7,979 nucleotides of DNA from the NCBI GenBank assembly GCA_007134115.1, contig SLLK01000110.1, positions 1 through 7,979 on the forward strand, in the 5' to 3' direction. The stretch is from Gammaproteobacteria bacterium (GTDB lineage Bacteria > Pseudomonadota > Gammaproteobacteria > UBA5335 > SLRW01). Each line of letters begins with the position of its first letter. Positions within the stretch are counted from its first letter, which is position 1. The translations under genes and the position numbers were made by a program. The notes under the pieces are model-generated. The model did not search any database, was not told the origin of the DNA, and saw only the letters and a program-made list of their open reading frames with translations. This document shows positions 6,145 to 7,979 of the stretch, in pieces.

Positions 6145-7012
6145 AGATTCCTGCCCACCGCAGGTACGCCTGATTGATCTGTTCACCCCACATGAACATG
6201 ATCCAGCCGGCAGTGGCCAGGTAGGGTCCGAAAGGGATAGGTACGCTGCGATCCTGCCTGGCGGTAACGATCAGGGCGATGCCGACGACCGCGCCCACCA
6301 GCGACGAGAGCAGTACGATGCCGGGCAGGGCCTGCCAGCCCAGCCAGGCGCCCAGCGCGGCGAGCAGCTTGAAATCCCCGTAGCCCATGCCTTCCTTGCC
6401 GGTGAGCAGGCGGAACAGGTGGAAAGTACTCCACAGAACCAGATAGCCGGCGGCAGCGCCGATAATGGCCGATACCGGGTCTGTGAACCAGCCGCCCAGG
6501 CTCAGCAACAGCCCGGCCCACAGCAGGGGCAGCGTGATGTTGTCAGGCAGCAGAAAATGATCCAGATCGATGACCGTCAGGGCGATCAGCGACCAGGTCA
6601 GCAACAGCCCGAAGACCAGTTCCCAGCCGGCGCCCAGGTGCCAGGCCAGCCATGCGCTGAGCAGGCCGGTGATTGCCTCAACAATCGGGTAACGCAGGCT
6701 GATGCCGGTGCCACAATCCCGGCATTGGCCGCGCAGCAGCAGCCAGCTAAGCAGCGGGATGTTGTCCAGCGCGCGAATGGCAGCGCCGCATTGGGGACAG
6801 CGCGAGCGCGGTGTGACCAGCCCCGGCGGCGCTGCCTCCTGTGCCCCGTCAAGGCCCAGTATCTCGCGGCATTCCGTACGCCACTGGTGCTGCAGGCGTG
6901 CGGGCAGGCGCAGGGTGACCACATTCAGGAAGCTGCCCACGAGCAGGCCGAGCAACAGGACGGTGGTGACCAGCCAGCCAGGGCTGGTCTGTAGCAGTTC
7001 CAATAGTGTCAT
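6143..7012 (-). CDS. pilD: Type IV prepilin peptidase / N-methyltransferase PilD
   Basis: PilD is the polytopic inner-membrane aspartyl protease that removes the leader of type IV pilins and type II secretion pseudopilins and then N-methylates the new first residue. It has 289 residues. The N-terminal LLVGSFLNVVTLRLP motif (about 23-37) leads into a cytoplasmic loop with two Cys pairs, CPQC (72-75) and CRDC (97-100), typical of the zinc-containing form. The catalytic aspartates are D149 in VIDLDH and D213 in GMGYGDFK, at the same numbering as in Pseudomonas PilD. PIPFGPYL (258-265) is the conserved late motif. About seven or eight hydrophobic segments span the protein. The ATG at 7012 fits the family N-terminus; just ahead, an out-of-frame ATG CAA TGA overlaps this start. 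It lies 62 bases after the original pilC stop, and coaE follows after 36 bases. Confidence 0.97.
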   Translation of the reverse strand: MTLLELLQTSPGWLVTTVLLLGLLVGSFLNVVTLRLPARLQHQWRTECREILGLDGAQEAAPPGLVTPRSRCPQCGAAIRALDNIPLLSWLLLRGQCRDCGTGISLRYPIVEAITGLLSAWLAWHLGAGWELVFGLLLTWSLIALTVIDLDHFLLPDNITLPLLWAGLLLSLGGWFTDPVSAIIGAAAGYLVLWSTFHLFRLLTGKEGMGYGDFKLLAALGAWLGWQALPGIVLLSSLVGAVVGIALIVTARQDRSVPIPFGPYLATAGWIMFMWGEQINQAYLRWAGI

Positions 7013-7074
7013 TGCATTGTCTTTATTGTGGGTGGGGCGTTACGGAATGCACCGGACCAACGCGCGGCCCGGGC

Positions 7075-7979
7075 TCAGACGACGCCGCCCATCTGGAAGA
7101 TAGGCAGATACATGGCGATGACCAGCCCCCCGACGAGTACCCCGAGTACGGCCATGATCATGGGCTCGAGCAATGTGCTCAGGTTGTCCACCAGGTTGTC
7201 TACTTCCGCTTCTTAGAAATCGGCCACCTTGTCCGACATGGAGTCCAGCGTGCCGGATTCCTCACCAATGGCGATCATCTGTACGGCCATGTTGGGAAAC
7301 AAACCGCTTTCGGCCATGGTGTTGTTCAGCTGCTGGCCCGTGGACACCTTGTCGCGAATGCCCATGATGGCTTTCTCATAGATCAGGTTGCCGCTGGCCT
7401 TGGCCACTGAATCCAGCGCATCCACCATCGGCACACCGGCGCTGAACATGGTGGACAGCGTGCGGGAGAAGCGCGCAATGGCGCTCTTGGTGACGATGAC
7501 GCCGATGATGGGCAAGCGCATCATGACCTTGTCCCGGTACCAGCGGAACGTATAAAAATTGCGATTGAAGTAGGCGATCAGGAAACTGAAAGCGGTGATG
7601 CTGCCGATCACATAGAGCACGTATTCCTGCAGCCATTCGGAGAGATTGATGACCATCATGGTAAATGCCGGCAGGTCGGCGCCAAACCCGGCAAACAGGC
7701 TTTCAAACTGGGGCACCACAAAATAAAGCAGGATACCAGTCACGATCACCGCCACGATGATCACTGCGATAGGGTAGGTCAACGCCTTCTTGACCTTGGC
7801 GCGCAATGCCTCTGTTTTTTCCTTGTAGATGGCGATCTTGTCCAGCAGCGTTTCCAGTGCACCGGATTTCTCGCCTGACTCCACCAGGTTGATGTACAGG
7901 TCGTCAAAGTACCGGGGATGCTTGGCCATGGACTCGGTCAACGAGGCGCCGCCCTCGATATCGTTCTTGATGGTCATCA
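7075..7979 (-). pseudogene. pilC: Type IV pilus inner-membrane platform protein PilC, partial and interrupted by an in-frame TAA
   Basis: PilC (GspF family) is the inner-membrane platform that couples the PilB/PilT ATPases to pilus assembly. The 5' end runs off the right edge. About 300 codons are visible, so roughly 105 N-terminal residues are missing compared with the usual 405. From the first visible codons, the end of the first cytoplasmic domain holds PRYFDDLYINLVESGEKSGA. A membrane helix (around KALTYPIAVIIVAVIVTGILL), a second helix pair region, and the second domain with ARFSRTLSTMFSAGVPMVDAL and FPNMAVQMIAIGEESG follow. The frame is open from the edge to TAA at 7213-7215, which stands where relatives have Tyr in the VASYYEEEVDN-type motif. 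The same frame then continues for 45 family-typical codons (EAEVDNLVDNLSTLLEP, then the last membrane helix and YLPIFQMGGVV) to TGA at 7075-7077. Without readthrough the product loses its last helix and is probably non-functional. It could instead be a sequence error. The methionine at 7977 is internal, not a start. Confidence 0.85.
7213..7215 (-). other. pilC: In-frame premature TAA stop codon in pilC
   Basis: The minus-strand reading is GCC GAT TTC TAA GAA GCG GAA GTA. Reading frame and homology are unchanged on both sides, so this is a single-base substitution of TAC or TAT, not a frameshift. The next base after the stop is G. None of the other genes in this window ends in TAA: secA, argJ, the Nudix gene, coaE and the distal pilC stop use TGA, while yacG and pilD use TAG. 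Confidence 0.9.

Noticed and set aside
6419..6994. 191-codon plus-strand frame opposite pilD
   Set aside because: It is Gln/Ala-rich and exactly antisense to the membrane helices of pilD. Such Gln-rich frames arise from the complement of Leu/Trp-rich coding sequence.
7213..7215. Frameshift as the explanation for the early pilC stop
   Set aside because: Homology continues in the same frame on both sides of the TAA down to the TGA at 7075, so no insertion or deletion is needed; a single substitution explains it.

Overview
The window is a GC-rich chromosomal housekeeping segment, most likely from a gammaproteobacterium. This rests on the gene order secA-argJ-Nudix hydrolase facing a pilC-pilD-coaE-yacG block, on a SecA with the proteobacterial C-terminal zinc tail, and on a PilD whose length and catalytic Asp positions (149 and 213) match Pseudomonas-type PilD. 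I cannot name the genus. I see no insertion sequence, CRISPR array, tRNA, rRNA or phage gene.

Layout. Positions 1-237 are a leader without a convincing gene. It holds a strong 22-bp dyad (134-155) and a possible promoter ahead of secA. The rightward block is secA (238-2952), argJ (2952-4169) and a two-domain Nudix/thiamine-phosphate-synthase-like protein (4218-5171). secA and argJ share one base (TGATG). The leftward block, read from the right edge, is pilC (7979 down to 7075), pilD (7012-6143), coaE (6106-5447) and yacG (5355-5173). The two blocks meet tail to tail with a single base between the stop codons of the Nudix gene and yacG.

Function. SecA is the ATPase motor of Sec protein export. 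ArgJ is the acetyl-recycling enzyme of arginine synthesis. The Nudix fusion is probably a nucleotide-pool sanitising MutT relative with a diverged ThiE/TenI-like partner domain. On the other strand, PilC (inner-membrane platform) and PilD (prepilin peptidase/methylase) serve type IV pilus assembly. CoaE makes the last step of coenzyme A synthesis and YacG is a small zinc protein that inhibits DNA gyrase. The last two commonly ride behind pilD in this lineage.

The most notable observation is in pilC. An in-frame TAA (7213-7215) replaces a normally conserved Tyr codon, and the remaining 45 codons, encoding the last membrane helix and ending in TGA at 7075, are still intact in the same frame. 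This is either a very recent nonsense mutation, a sequencing or assembly error, or readthrough. Everything else looks like ordinary conserved gammaproteobacterial content, and I did not find a previously undescribed multi-gene system.
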